The notes beneath the pieces were generated by a model. It was not told the DNA's origin. It ran no database searches and saw only the letters and a list, made by a program, of their open reading frames with translations. Source: RYN-230 sp963841695 (GTDB lineage Bacteria; Actinomycetota; Actinomycetes; Streptosporangiales; Streptosporangiaceae). From it: DNA of 64,000 bases. The DNA lies in contig CAWJDQ010000014.1 of NCBI GenBank assembly GCA_963841695.1, positions 124,001 through 188,000 of the forward strand, written 5' to 3'. The stretch's first letter is position 1; every line of letters begins with the position of its first letter. A program made the position numbers and the translations under genes. Shown here in pieces: positions 44,130 to 52,797 of the stretch.

Positions 44130-45616
44130 CCCGCGGCCGCCGGGGTGAGTATCGGCCGGGACTCCTGGGCCCGCACCGGTGACACGTCGAACACCCAGGC
44201 CGCGGCGAACCCGAGGACCAGGGCGACCAGCACACCCAGGTTGGCGAAGGCCCACGCGCCGGTCTTGCCGCCCAGGCCGAGCGGGCCGAGCAGGAAGCCC
44301 TGCCAGGTGAGCCAGCCAGCGTAGGTGTTGGTGACCAGGCCCCAGCCCACCACCGTCGCGGTCACGATGATGCCCAGCGGGGCGAGCCGGACGTCACCGT
44401 AGCGGCCGCGCGGGTCGTACAGCTCCGGTTCGGCGTAGTCCTTCCGGCGCAGCATGATGTCGGCCAGCATGATCCCGCACCAGGCGGCGATCGGCACGCC
44501 CAGCGTGATCAGGAAGCCCTCAAACTGATTCAGGAAGTTGTGCGCCACGAACACCACGTAGATGGTGCCGAGCACCATCACCGTCCCGTCGATGAGGGCG
44601 GCGGCGTACCGCGGGATGCGCAGCCCCAGGGTGAGCAGGGCCAGGCCAGAGGAATAGATGTCCAGCACTGAGCCGCCGACCAGGCCGAGCACGGCCACGA
44701 TCGCGAACGGGACCAGGAACCAGGTGGGCAGCAGGGTGGTCAGCGCCCCCACCGGGTCCGCGCCGATCGCGGTGCTCAGCTTGGCCGAGGAGCCCGCCAG
44801 CAGCAGGCCGAAGACCAGCAGGAAGATCGGGGCGATGGAGGAGCCGAACGTGGTCCAGCCGATCACGCCCTTGCCCGACGAGCGGCGCGGCAGGTAGCGG
44901 GAGTAGTCGGCGGCCGCGTTCACCCAGCCCAGCCCGAAGCCGGTCATCACGAACACCAGGGCGCCGATGAACTTCTGCGGCGACCCGGCCGGGATCGCGG
45001 ACACCGTGTGCCAGTGGATCTTGTCGGCCACCAGCGCGATGAACACCAGGGTCAGCACCCCGGTGACCCAGGTGATCACCGACTGCATGCGCATGATCAG
45101 GTCGAAGCCCATCACCCCGCCGGCCATGGTCAGCGCGCTCACCACGATCAGCGCGACCACCTTGACGCCGGTGCCGCCGCCCCAGCCCAGCCGCTGGAAC
45201 ACGGTCGCGGTGGCCAGCGTGGCCAGGATGATCAGCACGGTCTCCCAGCCCACCGTGAGCAGCCACGAGATCAGCGAGGGAAGCTTGTTGCCGCGGACCC
45301 CGAACGCGGCCCGGCCGAGCACCATGGTCGGGGCCGAGCCCCGCTTGCCGGCCACCGCGATGAACCCGCAGAGCAGGAACGAGACGATGATCCCGATCAG
45401 CCCGAGCGCGATCGCCTGCCAGAACGAGACGCCGAAGTCGAGCACGAAGGCGCCGTAACCCAGGCCCAGCACCGAGACGTTGGCCGCGAACCAGGGCCAG
45501 AACAGGTCGCGCGGATGCCCCTTGCGCTCGGCGTCCGTGATGACGTTGATGCCGTTGGCCTCGATCTGCAGCGGTTTCAGCTCAGACTGGGCACCGTCGG
45601 CGGGCCGGTTAACCAT
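44126..45616 (-). CDS. NCS1-family nucleobase/nucleoside:cation symporter
   Basis: 496 aa, twelve helices. Typical NCS1 features: PRDLFWPWFAANVSVLGLGY near the start (substrate and Na site helix 1), AFGVRGNKLPSLISWLLTVG, VMTGFGLGWVNAAADYSRYL and the late WCGIMLADIMLRRKDYAEPE followed by YDPRGRYG. Such carriers import cytosine, purines, hydantoins, nicotinamide riboside or allantoin. ATG 45616 follows GAAGGGG. It is the first transporter of the operon and its start overlaps the CoxG-like stop. Confidence 0.9.
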   Translation of the reverse strand: MVNRPADGAQSELKPLQIEANGINVITDAERKGHPRDLFWPWFAANVSVLGLGYGAFVLDFGVSFWQAIALGLIGIIVSFLLCGFIAVAGKRGSAPTMVLGRAAFGVRGNKLPSLISWLLTVGWETVLIILATLATATVFQRLGWGGGTGVKVVALIVVSALTMAGGVMGFDLIMRMQSVITWVTGVLTLVFIALVADKIHWHTVSAIPAGSPQKFIGALVFVMTGFGLGWVNAAADYSRYLPRRSSGKGVIGWTTFGSSIAPIFLLVFGLLLAGSSAKLSTAIGADPVGALTTLLPTWFLVPFAIVAVLGLVGGSVLDIYSSGLALLTLGLRIPRYAAALIDGTVMVLGTIYVVFVAHNFLNQFEGFLITLGVPIAAWCGIMLADIMLRRKDYAEPELYDPRGRYGDVRLAPLGIIVTATVVGWGLVTNTYAGWLTWQGFLLGPLGLGGKTGAWAFANLGVLVALVLGFAAAWVFDVSPVRAQESRPILTPAAAG

Positions 45617-46268
45617 GGCGTGCCCCTTCGTGCGGGAAGGACCAGGGAAGGTCGGAGGGCAGGGACGAACCCGGATGGCCGCGGCGCCACACCGCCACGG
45701 CCGCCAGCACCCCGGCGGCCACCGCGCCGCCGGCCAGCAGCAGGGCCGAGGCGGCCAGCAGCCGCCTGCTGGGCTGCGGCGGCAGCCGGCCCGGCGGGGC
45801 GGGGGCCGGGACGGCGCCGGCTTGCGTCGCGAGCAACTGCTCCACGTTGCTGGCGAACTGCTCGACCAGCCGCTGGCCGACGTCGCCGATCGCTCCCGGG
45901 GCGTAGCCGGCGGCCTGGCCCCGGATCATCAGGTCGGCGCTGATCAGGACCCGGGTGCCGGCGCCCCGGGAGGCGACCCGGAGCGTCACGCTGGCGTCGG
46001 CGCGGCCCTGGCCGCCGCGCTCCCACCCGGACGCGTGCAGCGTGGCGGTGCCCGCGTCCCGGTCGGCGTGATCGAGGTGCACGGTGCCCGTGTACACCGC
46101 CTGCACCGGGCCGATCCGCAGGTGCAGTTCCCCGGCGTAGGTAGCGTCCGCGACCTCTCCGATCAGGCGGCCGCCCGGCAGGCAGGCGGCCACCGTCCCG
46201 GCGTCGAGCAACGCGGCGAGCACCTCGGGCGCTGGCCGGCTGATCCGGATCGCGCTAGTCAGCTGCAC
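45609..46268 (-). CDS. SRPBCC/CoxG-like protein with C-terminal membrane anchor
   Basis: 219 aa. The CoxG-type START fold is seen in AIRISRPAPEVLAALLDAGT, VAACLPGGRLIGEVADATYA and VTLRVASRGAGTRVLISADL, followed by DVGQRLVEQFASNVEQLLAT. A Pro-rich linker and one helix (RLLAASALLLAGGAVAAGVL) end the protein. CoxG proteins help assemble or anchor molybdenum hydroxylases at the membrane, but no such enzyme is in view. Start GTG 46268. It heads the permease operon. Confidence 0.82.
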   Translation of the reverse strand: MQLTSAIRISRPAPEVLAALLDAGTVAACLPGGRLIGEVADATYAGELHLRIGPVQAVYTGTVHLDHADRDAGTATLHASGWERGGQGRADASVTLRVASRGAGTRVLISADLMIRGQAAGYAPGAIGDVGQRLVEQFASNVEQLLATQAGAVPAPAPPGRLPPQPSRRLLAASALLLAGGAVAAGVLAAVAVWRRGHPGSSLPSDLPWSFPHEGARHG

Positions 46269-46279
46269 AGCCCGCGCCC

Positions 46280-46528
46280 CTACCGGTCCATGATCGCTTT
46301 GCGCTGGGCCCCGTCCACCGGGATGCGGGCCCCGCTGACCAGGCTGGCCCGGGGGGAGGCGAGGAAGGTGATCTGGATCTGCTGCGCGGTGACTTCCGGC
46401 GGCGCGGCTGTCCGGGCGGTAATGGCCACCGCGGCGCTTGGGGCGGCGGGATGCTCAGCGAGGTGCCGGCCAATGCCTGGGCTGGCCCCGGTGACCAGAG
46501 CCGCCTTTCCGCCCAGCTTAAGATCCAC
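46280..46528 (-). pseudogene. Short-chain dehydrogenase remnant with internal deletion
   Basis: 82 codons. Residues 1-45 are an SDR N-terminus (KLGGKAALVTGASPGIGRHL with the TGxxxGIG cofactor loop, then AAVAITARTA). The sequence then jumps straight to an SDR C-terminus (ITFLASPRASLVSGARIPVD then GAQRKAIMDR). About 160 residues including the YxxxK active site are missing, and the frame is kept. GTG 46528 still has GGAAGGGG in front. It is either a pseudogene or a mini-protein; no activity is expected. Confidence 0.75.
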
Positions 46529-46679
46529 CGCAGACCCCTTCCGCTGTGCCGTGGCCGGCCGGGCCGGCGGGCACAGTCGCGCCGTGACGCCGTTGCGGTC
46601 ACGCCTGTCCATGCCCTGCAACGCGCGTGTACCGCTGCGCATGCCCTGGAGACCGCGTCCGGCGGCCACGCTGGCAGGA

Positions 46680-46689
46680 TGGTATACCA
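46680..46689. promoter_or_regulatory. FCD/GntR-type operator
   Basis: TGGTATACCA is a perfect palindrome of the kind bound by FCD-subfamily GntR regulators. It lies between the SDR-remnant start and the gntR start, so it can control both directions. Confidence 0.6.
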
Positions 46690-46699
46690 AATGGGAGTC

Positions 46700-46771
46700 G
46701 TTCCCCAGGCCTGGGGAACCGTAGTGTTCTCCCGCGCGTGGGGAAACAGAATGGTTCCCCGCGTGCGGAGC
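46700..46771. promoter_or_regulatory. Three tandem G/C palindromes upstream of gntR
   Basis: GTTCCCCAGGCCTGGGGAAC (46700-46719, perfect), a related imperfect copy at 46726-46747 (GTTCTCCC ... GGGGAAAC) and a third at 46754-46771 (GTTCCCCGCGTGCGGAGC). Starts are spaced 26 and 28 bases. The unit layout suggests an operator array for the same or a second regulator. Confidence 0.55.
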
Positions 46772-46814
46772 GGTCAGCCGGGGGGCAGGAACTCGCCACT
46801 AACGGAGGCGGCAG

Positions 46815-47444
46815 ATGACCACGGCCAGCACGGGCAGCCTCACGGGCCGGGCCATCCCCGGGCCCGGCTACGTGAGCAAGACCGACATGGTGGCGGCGCT
46901 GATCCGGGAGCAGATCATCACCGGGGAGCTGGCCGCGGGCGAGCAGTTGCGGCAGCGGGACCTGGCCCAGCGGTTCCAGGTCAGCCAGACGCCGGTGCGC
47001 GAGGCGATGCGGCGGCTGGAGTCCGAGGGCCTGGTCGTCGGCGACACGCACCGCGGGTTCACCGTGGTCGAGCCGGACGACGGCCCCCTCGAAGAGAACC
47101 TCCAGATCCGCGCGGCGCTGGAGTCGCTGGGCGCGTCGCTGGCCGCCCGCAAGATCGACGAGGCCGGGCTGGCCCGGCTGGACGAGCTGGACGAGCAGAT
47201 GCGGGCCATGACCGAGGACGACCCGGGATACGCCGGCCTGAACCGGACGTTTCATTTCACGGTGCAGGAGTATGCGCGGAGCCCGCTGCTGCTGTCGCTG
47301 ATGCGGCTGCTGTGGGCGTCCTTCACCCACGCCGAGTCAGCCCGCCAGCACGACGCGATCGTGGCCGCGCTGCGGGCCGGTGATCCGGCGGCCGCGGCGG
47401 CGGGCACGTACCAGCACATCGTGGGGAGCGGGGTCGCGGGGTGA
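46815..47444 (+). CDS. GntR-family regulator, FCD subfamily
   Basis: 209 aa. The winged helix is QLRQRDLAQRFQVSQTPVRE then AMRRLESEGLVVGDTHRGFT. The FCD ligand domain has LQIRAALESLGASLAARKID and LNRTFHFTVQEYARSPLLLS with conserved metal/ligand His. It is divergent from the CoxG-permease operon, which it probably represses. ATG 46815 has GGAGG upstream. The stop overlaps the lipase-like GTG by four bases. Confidence 0.88.
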   Translation: MTTASTGSLTGRAIPGPGYVSKTDMVAALIREQIITGELAAGEQLRQRDLAQRFQVSQTPVREAMRRLESEGLVVGDTHRGFTVVEPDDGPLEENLQIRAALESLGASLAARKIDEAGLARLDELDEQMRAMTEDDPGYAGLNRTFHFTVQEYARSPLLLSLMRLLWASFTHAESARQHDAIVAALRAGDPAAAAAGTYQHIVGSGVAG

Positions 47445-48253
47445 CCTCGTTCCTCGGCCGGCTGTCGCCGCGGCGGCGGCTGTTCGTGAGTGGCGCGGCG
47501 GTGCTGGCCGCCGTGATCGTGGTGGTGGCCGTGGTCAGCGCGCTGGCCTCCGGCGGGGGCGGCGGCCCGGGTGCCGCGGCGGCCGGCGCCCCGGCGCAGG
47601 ACCGGCCCGGCCCGGTGCTGCTGGTGCCGGGGTACGGCGGGAGCACCGGGTCGCTGTCGGTGCTGGCCCGCCGGATCCGGGCCGCCGGGCGGACGGCGAC
47701 CGTGCTGCACCTGCCGGGCCACGGCACGGGCAGCCTGATCGCCGACGCCGGCGTGCTGAACGCCGCGGTCAACCGGGCCCTGCGCGGCGGAGCCCCGTCG
47801 GTGGACGTGATCGGCTACTCGGCGGGCGGCGTCGCCACGCTGGTGTGGGCCCAGCAGGACGGCGGCGCGCACAAGGCCCGGCGGGTGATCACCCTGGGCT
47901 CCCCGTTCCACGGCACCCGGCTGGCCTCCGCGGCCGAAGGGTTCCTGCCCGGCGCCTGCCCGGTCGCGTGCCAGCAGCTGGTGCCGGGCAGCCGGCTGCT
48001 CACCCAGCTGAACGCGACGGCCGTGCCGTCGGGCCGGCGCTGGCTATCGCTGTGGAGCACCGACGACACGACGGTCACCCCGCCTGACTCCGCCCGGCTG
48101 TCCGGGGCGCTCAACGTGCCCATCCAGTCGGTGTGCCCGGCGGCACAGGTCACCCACTCCCAGCTTCCGGTCAACCCGGACGTCACCGCGATGGTCCTGC
48201 AGGCGCTCGGGGCCAGCCACCTCCGGCCGCCGACCGCGGCCGACTGCGGCTAG
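47441..48253 (+). CDS. Secreted or membrane-anchored triacylglycerol-lipase-like hydrolase
   Basis: 270 aa. The N-terminal helix (LFVSGAAVLAAVIVVVAVVS) acts as signal or anchor. The alpha/beta-hydrolase core has PGPVLLVPGYGGSTGSLSVL, VDVIGYSAGGVATLVWAQQD with the serine elbow GYSAGG, and VITLGSPFHGTRLASAAEGF. Late Asp and His are in SLWSTDDTTVTPPDSARL and QVTHSQLPVNPDV. Cys pairs suggest an extracytoplasmic enzyme. Start GTG 47441 overlaps the gntR stop. Confidence 0.85.
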   Translation: MTSFLGRLSPRRRLFVSGAAVLAAVIVVVAVVSALASGGGGGPGAAAAGAPAQDRPGPVLLVPGYGGSTGSLSVLARRIRAAGRTATVLHLPGHGTGSLIADAGVLNAAVNRALRGGAPSVDVIGYSAGGVATLVWAQQDGGAHKARRVITLGSPFHGTRLASAAEGFLPGACPVACQQLVPGSRLLTQLNATAVPSGRRWLSLWSTDDTTVTPPDSARLSGALNVPIQSVCPAAQVTHSQLPVNPDVTAMVLQALGASHLRPPTAADCG

Positions 48254-48804
48254 GCCTCCTCCCAGCCGTCTGGCCGCCCGGCGGCCCGGCGGCCGGTCGC
48301 CATCCAGACCCCGCTGGCCCCGAACGGCTGGATCACGTACCCCAGGGCGAACAGCAGCTCGGCGAGCGCCATGTTCATGATCTCCCGGACGGCCTCCCCT
48401 TCCCCGGCCCGGGCCGGGTCCAGCGCCAGCAGTTCGTGCACGGACCAGCTCACCATGACCGCGGCCGCCGCGGCCGGCCCGGACCGGACCGGGACCGGCC
48501 GCACGCAGACGCCGCCGACCCGCCGCTGCGGGTCCCAGCCCGAACACTGGTGCACCGGCAACCCCGCCTCGACCAGCGCCCGGGCCACGTCCCGGGCCAG
48601 TCCCCCAGCCGGGCCGGCCGACAGCGGACGGCCGTCCGCACCGGCCAGCCCGGCGACCGCCGTCGCGAGCTCGCCGCACTCGGCCAGCGCGCGGACGGCG
48701 GTCAGGTCCGCCGCGGAGCGGGGGTCCCCGGGCCCCCACTCCGCGGCGCCCCCCGCAGCCGCGGACGCGATCAGACGCAGATGCCGCTCCATCATCACGA
48801 TCAC
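48250..48804 (-). CDS. Conserved hypothetical protein
   Basis: About 184 aa (180 if the ATG at 48792 is used: MERHLRLIASAAAGGAAEWG). It looks like a real protein with WDPQRRVGGVCVRPVPVR, VMVSWSVHELLALDPARAGE and ALAELLFALGYVIQPFGASG. No family name known to me; similar proteins occur widely in actinomycetes. No signal or membrane segment. It ends in a 4-base overlap with the convergent lipase gene. Confidence 0.55.
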   Translation of the reverse strand: MIVMMERHLRLIASAAAGGAAEWGPGDPRSAADLTAVRALAECGELATAVAGLAGADGRPLSAGPAGGLARDVARALVEAGLPVHQCSGWDPQRRVGGVCVRPVPVRSGPAAAAAVMVSWSVHELLALDPARAGEGEAVREIMNMALAELLFALGYVIQPFGASGVWMATGRRAAGRPDGWEEA

Positions 48805-48937
48805 GCCTCCCGCCCCGGTGGAATGTGACCATTACCGCGTTTTCTTTATGAATCGATTCCTACACCTAGCGTGCGTTTTGATTCAACCGGTGCCCCATGC
48901 GCACATCCGGGTACCATTACCCGCACTTTCCGGTGCG

Positions 48938-49765
48938 TTAAGCGGGATCCGGGTGCCCTTCCGGGAGCATGGCGACCAAGAGTGACAGGCGCGCCGACAG
49001 GGCGGTGAAGACCACGCTCACCTCCGCCATCCGGCCGGCTCCCTGGCGAATACGGAGGCGGTAGAGCTTCCGCGGGATGTCCAGGTCGTGGCGTTTCCAC
49101 AAGCGCCGGGCCTCCGGGCCGGTGGCCAGCAGCCGATCGACCAGGACGGCGAACCGCGGGCTGCCGACGTTCCGCGCGTACTGGTACCGCAGCCCGGCCA
49201 CGGCGGCCCGCCGGTCACCGTCCACGTCGGCCAGGACCTTCCCGGCCTCGGGGGTGAACAGGTACAGGATCAGGTTCTGCTGATCGGGGGGCACCCGGTC
49301 GAGAAACTCGCCGACCCAGTGGGTCATCGCCGCGTTGCGGGCCAGGATGGTCCACATCTCGTCGGTGATGGCGGCCGGTGTGGGGTCGAGCCGCCGGACC
49401 AGTTCCCGCAGCGGCAGCGGGACCACCGGCGGGCTCCCCGGATACCCGGCCTGCCGGGCCGGCATGGGCGGGTCGTGGCTTAAAGCCAGCACGTGCAGGG
49501 CGGAGCGCTGGGCATCGCTCATCCGGAGCGCGGCGGCGACGGACTCGACGAGATGAACGCTCGGGTTATCGATCTCGCCGCGCTCGAACGAGGCGTAGTA
49601 GCGGACGCTGATGCCGATCAGGTCCGCGACGTCCTGCTGCCGCAGGCTCCGCTCGTGGCCCTCCGCGTCCGGCCTGACCAGCCTGGAGCGGCAGCTCAGC
49701 AGGAGGTCGCTGAGTTCACTCCGCCGTCTCCACGCAGCCCCGGGAAGATCCTGATCGGCACTCAC
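48938..49765 (-). CDS. XRE-type regulator with MltR/MmyB-like ligand domain
   Basis: 275 aa. The N-terminal helix-turn-helix is RSLRQQDVADLIGISVRYYA then SFERGEIDNPSVHLVESVAA. The large C-terminal part is the MmyB-like PAS domain typical of actinobacterial regulators: LRELVRRLDPTPAAITDEMW, TILARNAAMTHWVGEFLDRV and LFTPEAGKVLADVDGDRRAA. Such regulators usually act on a neighbouring reductase or hydrolase and may bind fatty acids; here the target is unclear. Confidence 0.85.
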   Translation of the reverse strand: MSADQDLPGAAWRRRSELSDLLLSCRSRLVRPDAEGHERSLRQQDVADLIGISVRYYASFERGEIDNPSVHLVESVAAALRMSDAQRSALHVLALSHDPPMPARQAGYPGSPPVVPLPLRELVRRLDPTPAAITDEMWTILARNAAMTHWVGEFLDRVPPDQQNLILYLFTPEAGKVLADVDGDRRAAVAGLRYQYARNVGSPRFAVLVDRLLATGPEARRLWKRHDLDIPRKLYRLRIRQGAGRMAEVSVVFTALSARLSLLVAMLPEGHPDPA

Positions 49766-49953
49766 AGTTCCAGTCCACGCCCCGCGCCTGTGCTTTCCTG
49801 GATCACTATGAGTCGCTCCCAGCCTCGCGATAATCCATTCTCCCCCGGGCTACCGGGACTGCTGGGCCGGACCCCTGGTCACGTTACCGGCCACCGGCGC
49901 GACGCGGAAGACAGACCGAGAGCCACACCGCCCCGGCCCGGGGGTGGCCGGCG

Positions 49954-50307
49954 GTGAACTGGCAGCGCTTCATGCGGTTCCTGGTCAGCATCCGGGGCCG
50001 GTGGGATCTCGCCATTCTGGCCAATCTGGCCGAGGGCGGCGCGCGGCCCACCGATCTGCTGGATGCGATCAACGAGCAGGCCTGCGACGGGCACCAGCTG
50101 ACCTGGAAGGTCATGCGTGACCGGCTCCGTCACCTGGAGGATGCGGGCTACGTGAGCCGCCGCGAGGTGCGCCGGTTCCCGCGGGAGACGCACTACCGGG
50201 CCACCGAGTTCGCGCACCGGCTGATCGAGGAGCTGAACTCGCTGGACGCCTGGTACACGGCGAACGCGCCCCGCCCGGGTACCCCCGTCTCTCCCCACGG
50301 GCAGTAG
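49954..50307 (+). CDS. HxlR-type winged-helix regulator
   Basis: 117 aa. MNWQRFMRFLVSIRGRWDLA and ILANLAEGGARPTDLLDAIN form the first helices. The recognition region is KVMRDRLRHLEDAGYVSRRE, and the wing VRRFPRETHYRATEFAHRLI is as in HxlR proteins. The conserved N-terminal Cys of redox HxlR members is absent. Start GTG 49954 is likely; nothing upstream improves it. It stands alone. Confidence 0.75.
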   Translation: MNWQRFMRFLVSIRGRWDLAILANLAEGGARPTDLLDAINEQACDGHQLTWKVMRDRLRHLEDAGYVSRREVRRFPRETHYRATEFAHRLIEELNSLDAWYTANAPRPGTPVSPHGQ

Positions 50308-50662
50308 CGGCCGTCACCGCAGGCCCACCGGACGGTCATTAGGGCCCAAAATGCTCATACGCACTTCAAGGTAGTAACAGGATGAGTCCTGGCAAAACGG
50401 CTGGCCAGAACAGTTCTGTCTGGTGACATATTCGCCACTGTTCATTACCTTATGGGGGATACACCCCGGGGGAGATTGCGGTGGGCGATACGGCGGACAC
50501 GCGTGGGGCAGGCCTTCCGCAGCGTGCCCGCCGCCGCACGCCCGGTGGTCACGTCCAGCCTTCGCCGCGCATGCCAGCCACCTCCTCCCTCACGGAAGTC
50601 GCCCGGCAGGAGCTCGGATCCCTATGCCTAGAGCGTAACAAATAGGCACTAACGCCATAACT
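50308..50662. other. Intergenic region before the GGDEF gene
   Basis: No gene recognised in 355 bases. It holds a perfect palindrome CAGAACAGTTCTG at 50406-50418 and AT-rich stretches near 50428-50455 and 50630-50665 that could be promoters. Confidence 0.5.
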
Positions 50663-51928
50663 ATGAGAAATCGGGTTATAGCCTACAGTCATCAGTGGCG
50701 GGCCTGGGAACTCCCGGCCTGGTTACTAGCTTTCATCACCGCGGTGATCGCCGCCGACCTGGCCGCGATCGGCCTGTGCGCCGCGGCGACCAGATTCCGC
50801 GGCGCGGATCTGGAGCTGGCCTCGGTCCTGCTGGCCTGCAACCTGCTGACCGTGGAGCTTACCCATCGCGCGGGCGAGCCCGCGGGCCTGGTCAAGGACG
50901 TGCACGCGATCTGGGAACTGCCGCTCGCCCTGCTGCTGCCGCCCCTCTACGGCCTCCTGGTGCCGATCCCGCGGATGGCCCTGGTGCAGTGGCGGGTCCG
51001 GGCCACCCTGGTGCACCGCCGCGTGTTCACGGCGGCCGCGGTGGGCCTGTCGTACGGCGCGGCCTCGGCGGTGTTCCACGCGGGCGCCCCGGTGGTCATC
51101 GGGCTGGCCCCGGACGCCCAGGCCCGGGTGCTGGCCTGGACCCTGGCCGCGGCCGCCTGCGGGGTGCTCAAGTCCGCGGTCAACAAGGTCCTGGTGATGA
51201 CCGCGGTCAAGGGGGCCGACCGGGCCGCCAGCGTGCGCGCGGACCTGTTCGCCCGCGAGCCGCTGTTCCATGACGCGGCCGAGCTGTCGGTCGGCCTCCT
51301 GGTCGCCCACGCGGTCCTGGCCAGCCCGTTCATGGCCCTCGGCGCGCTGCCGCTGGTGGCGCTGCTGCACCGCTCATTCCGGCACGCGCAGCTGGTTGAC
51401 GCCTCCCGGATCGACGCCAAGACGGGCCTGCTCAACGCCGGCACCTGGCTGCGGGAAGCCCGGCTGGAGACCGCCCGGGCGGCCCGGACCCGGGCCCCGC
51501 TGTCGGTGGCCATCGCCGACATCGATCACTTCAAGAACGTCAACGACACCTTCGGGCACCTGGCCGGGGACGCCGTCCTGGCCGCCATCGCCAGCGCGCT
51601 CAGCGCGCTGCTGCGCGAGGGGGATCTCACCGGCCGGTTCGGCGGCGAGGAGTTCTGCATCCTGCTGCCCGGTACCGATGCCGCGGAGGCCCGCCAGATC
51701 ACCGAGCGGCTGCGGGAGCGGATCTCCCGCATCGTCACCCCCGTGGGGAGCGGTGCCGCCGGCAGCGGCGACGCCCGGCTCCAGGTCACGATCTCGATCG
51801 GCGTGGCCGCCCTCGGATCCTCCCGCCGCGACCTCGACGAACTGCTGGCCGCCGCCGACCACGCCCTCTACCAGGCCAAGGAGGCTGGGCGGAACCAGGT
51901 GCGGCTGCTGGCCGCCGGTCCGGGCTGA
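50663..51928 (+). CDS. Membrane-bound diguanylate cyclase (GGDEF)
   Basis: 421 aa. Residues about 20-240 are six or seven hydrophobic segments forming a sensor module (PAWLLAFITAVIAADLAAIG, LELASVLLACNLLTVELTHR and more). The C-terminal GGDEF domain has RIDAKTGLLNAGTWLREARL, IADIDHFKNVNDTFGHLAGD (metal Asp) and the signature GRFGGEEFCILLPGTDAA. The inhibitory RxxD site (REGD) lies five residues before GGEEF, so product feedback is expected. It makes c-di-GMP from two GTP. ATG 50663 lacks a clear ribosome site. Confidence 0.88.
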   Translation: MRNRVIAYSHQWRAWELPAWLLAFITAVIAADLAAIGLCAAATRFRGADLELASVLLACNLLTVELTHRAGEPAGLVKDVHAIWELPLALLLPPLYGLLVPIPRMALVQWRVRATLVHRRVFTAAAVGLSYGAASAVFHAGAPVVIGLAPDAQARVLAWTLAAAACGVLKSAVNKVLVMTAVKGADRAASVRADLFAREPLFHDAAELSVGLLVAHAVLASPFMALGALPLVALLHRSFRHAQLVDASRIDAKTGLLNAGTWLREARLETARAARTRAPLSVAIADIDHFKNVNDTFGHLAGDAVLAAIASALSALLREGDLTGRFGGEEFCILLPGTDAAEARQITERLRERISRIVTPVGSGAAGSGDARLQVTISIGVAALGSSRRDLDELLAAADHALYQAKEAGRNQVRLLAAGPG

Positions 51929-51951
51929 GCCCGGCCCGGACCGCCCGGGGG

Positions 51952-52797
51952 TCAGCTGGTGATGTCCTTGGTGGCGAAGTGCGCCCAGGATGCGGCCAGG
52001 AACACCAGCACGTAGACGCCCTGCACGGCGAAGCCCCGTTCGATGTTCCGCCAGACGATGGGGTCGCGGAAGAAGTCGATCCAGGCCAGCCAGTACCGGG
52101 TAGGCAGGTAGGGGTTGACCGCGGACGCGGCGTTGAGGGTGACCAGCACCTCACTGGTGATCAGCGCGGCCAGCGCGCCGAGGGCAGCACCGAGGGCCGA
52201 ATCGGTGATGGTGGACAGGAACAGCGCGATCGCGCCCACGCCCAGCATGGACACGGCGATGAAGGCGACCGCCCCGACCGTCCGCAGCGCGATGTCCGCC
52301 GGGCTCAGCCCGCTGCCGGACAGCGAGGTCGCCGCGATGTTGGAGGTGGTCAGGCCGCCGGGCGTGGCCGCCACCGGCTGGGCGCCGAACAGCGCGATCC
52401 CGGTGATGTAGGCGGTCACCGCGACCAGGATCACCGCCGCCAGCGTGTACACGATGAGCGCGACCAGCTTGGCGCCCAGCAGCCTGGTCCGGCCGACCGG
52501 CCGGGCCAGCAGGTAGCGCAGCGTGCCCGCGCCGGCCTCGCCCGCGATCGAGTCGCCGGCCACGACCGCGACCGCCACCGGCAGGAAGATGGGCAGCACG
52601 ATCGCGAGCGCCGCGGCCGGGTAGAGCGACCCGCTGGACAGCACGGCCGACAGCAGGGCCGGTCCCTGGCCCGGGGGTGGTGCGATGTGGGTGACCGCGA
52701 CGAACACCGCCACGAGCACGGGCAGGCCGCACAGCAGGACGATGCTCACCCAGCTGCGCGGGCGGCGGGCCAGCTTCACCAGCTCGACGCGGATCAT
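51952..52797 (-). CDS. ABC-2 exporter permease
   Basis: 281 aa, six helices. It starts MIRVELVKLARRPRSWVSIV. The characteristic loop is AVVAGDSIAGEAGAGTLRYL then LARPVGRTRLLGAKLVALIV. Later helices contain AVAFIAVSMLGVGAIALFLS and ALGALAALITSEVLVTLNAA. It is the membrane half of the exporter whose ATPase overlaps it by four bases. Confidence 0.87.
   Translation of the reverse strand: MIRVELVKLARRPRSWVSIVLLCGLPVLVAVFVAVTHIAPPPGQGPALLSAVLSSGSLYPAAALAIVLPIFLPVAVAVVAGDSIAGEAGAGTLRYLLARPVGRTRLLGAKLVALIVYTLAAVILVAVTAYITGIALFGAQPVAATPGGLTTSNIAATSLSGSGLSPADIALRTVGAVAFIAVSMLGVGAIALFLSTITDSALGAALGALAALITSEVLVTLNAASAVNPYLPTRYWLAWIDFFRDPIVWRNIERGFAVQGVYVLVFLAASWAHFATKDITS

Noticed and set aside
46700..46771. 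Type I-E-like CRISPR repeats
   Set aside because: The GTTCCCC/GGGGAAC units resemble actinobacterial type I-E repeats, but starts are only 26-28 bases apart, leaving about 6 bases of spacer, and no cas gene is nearby.
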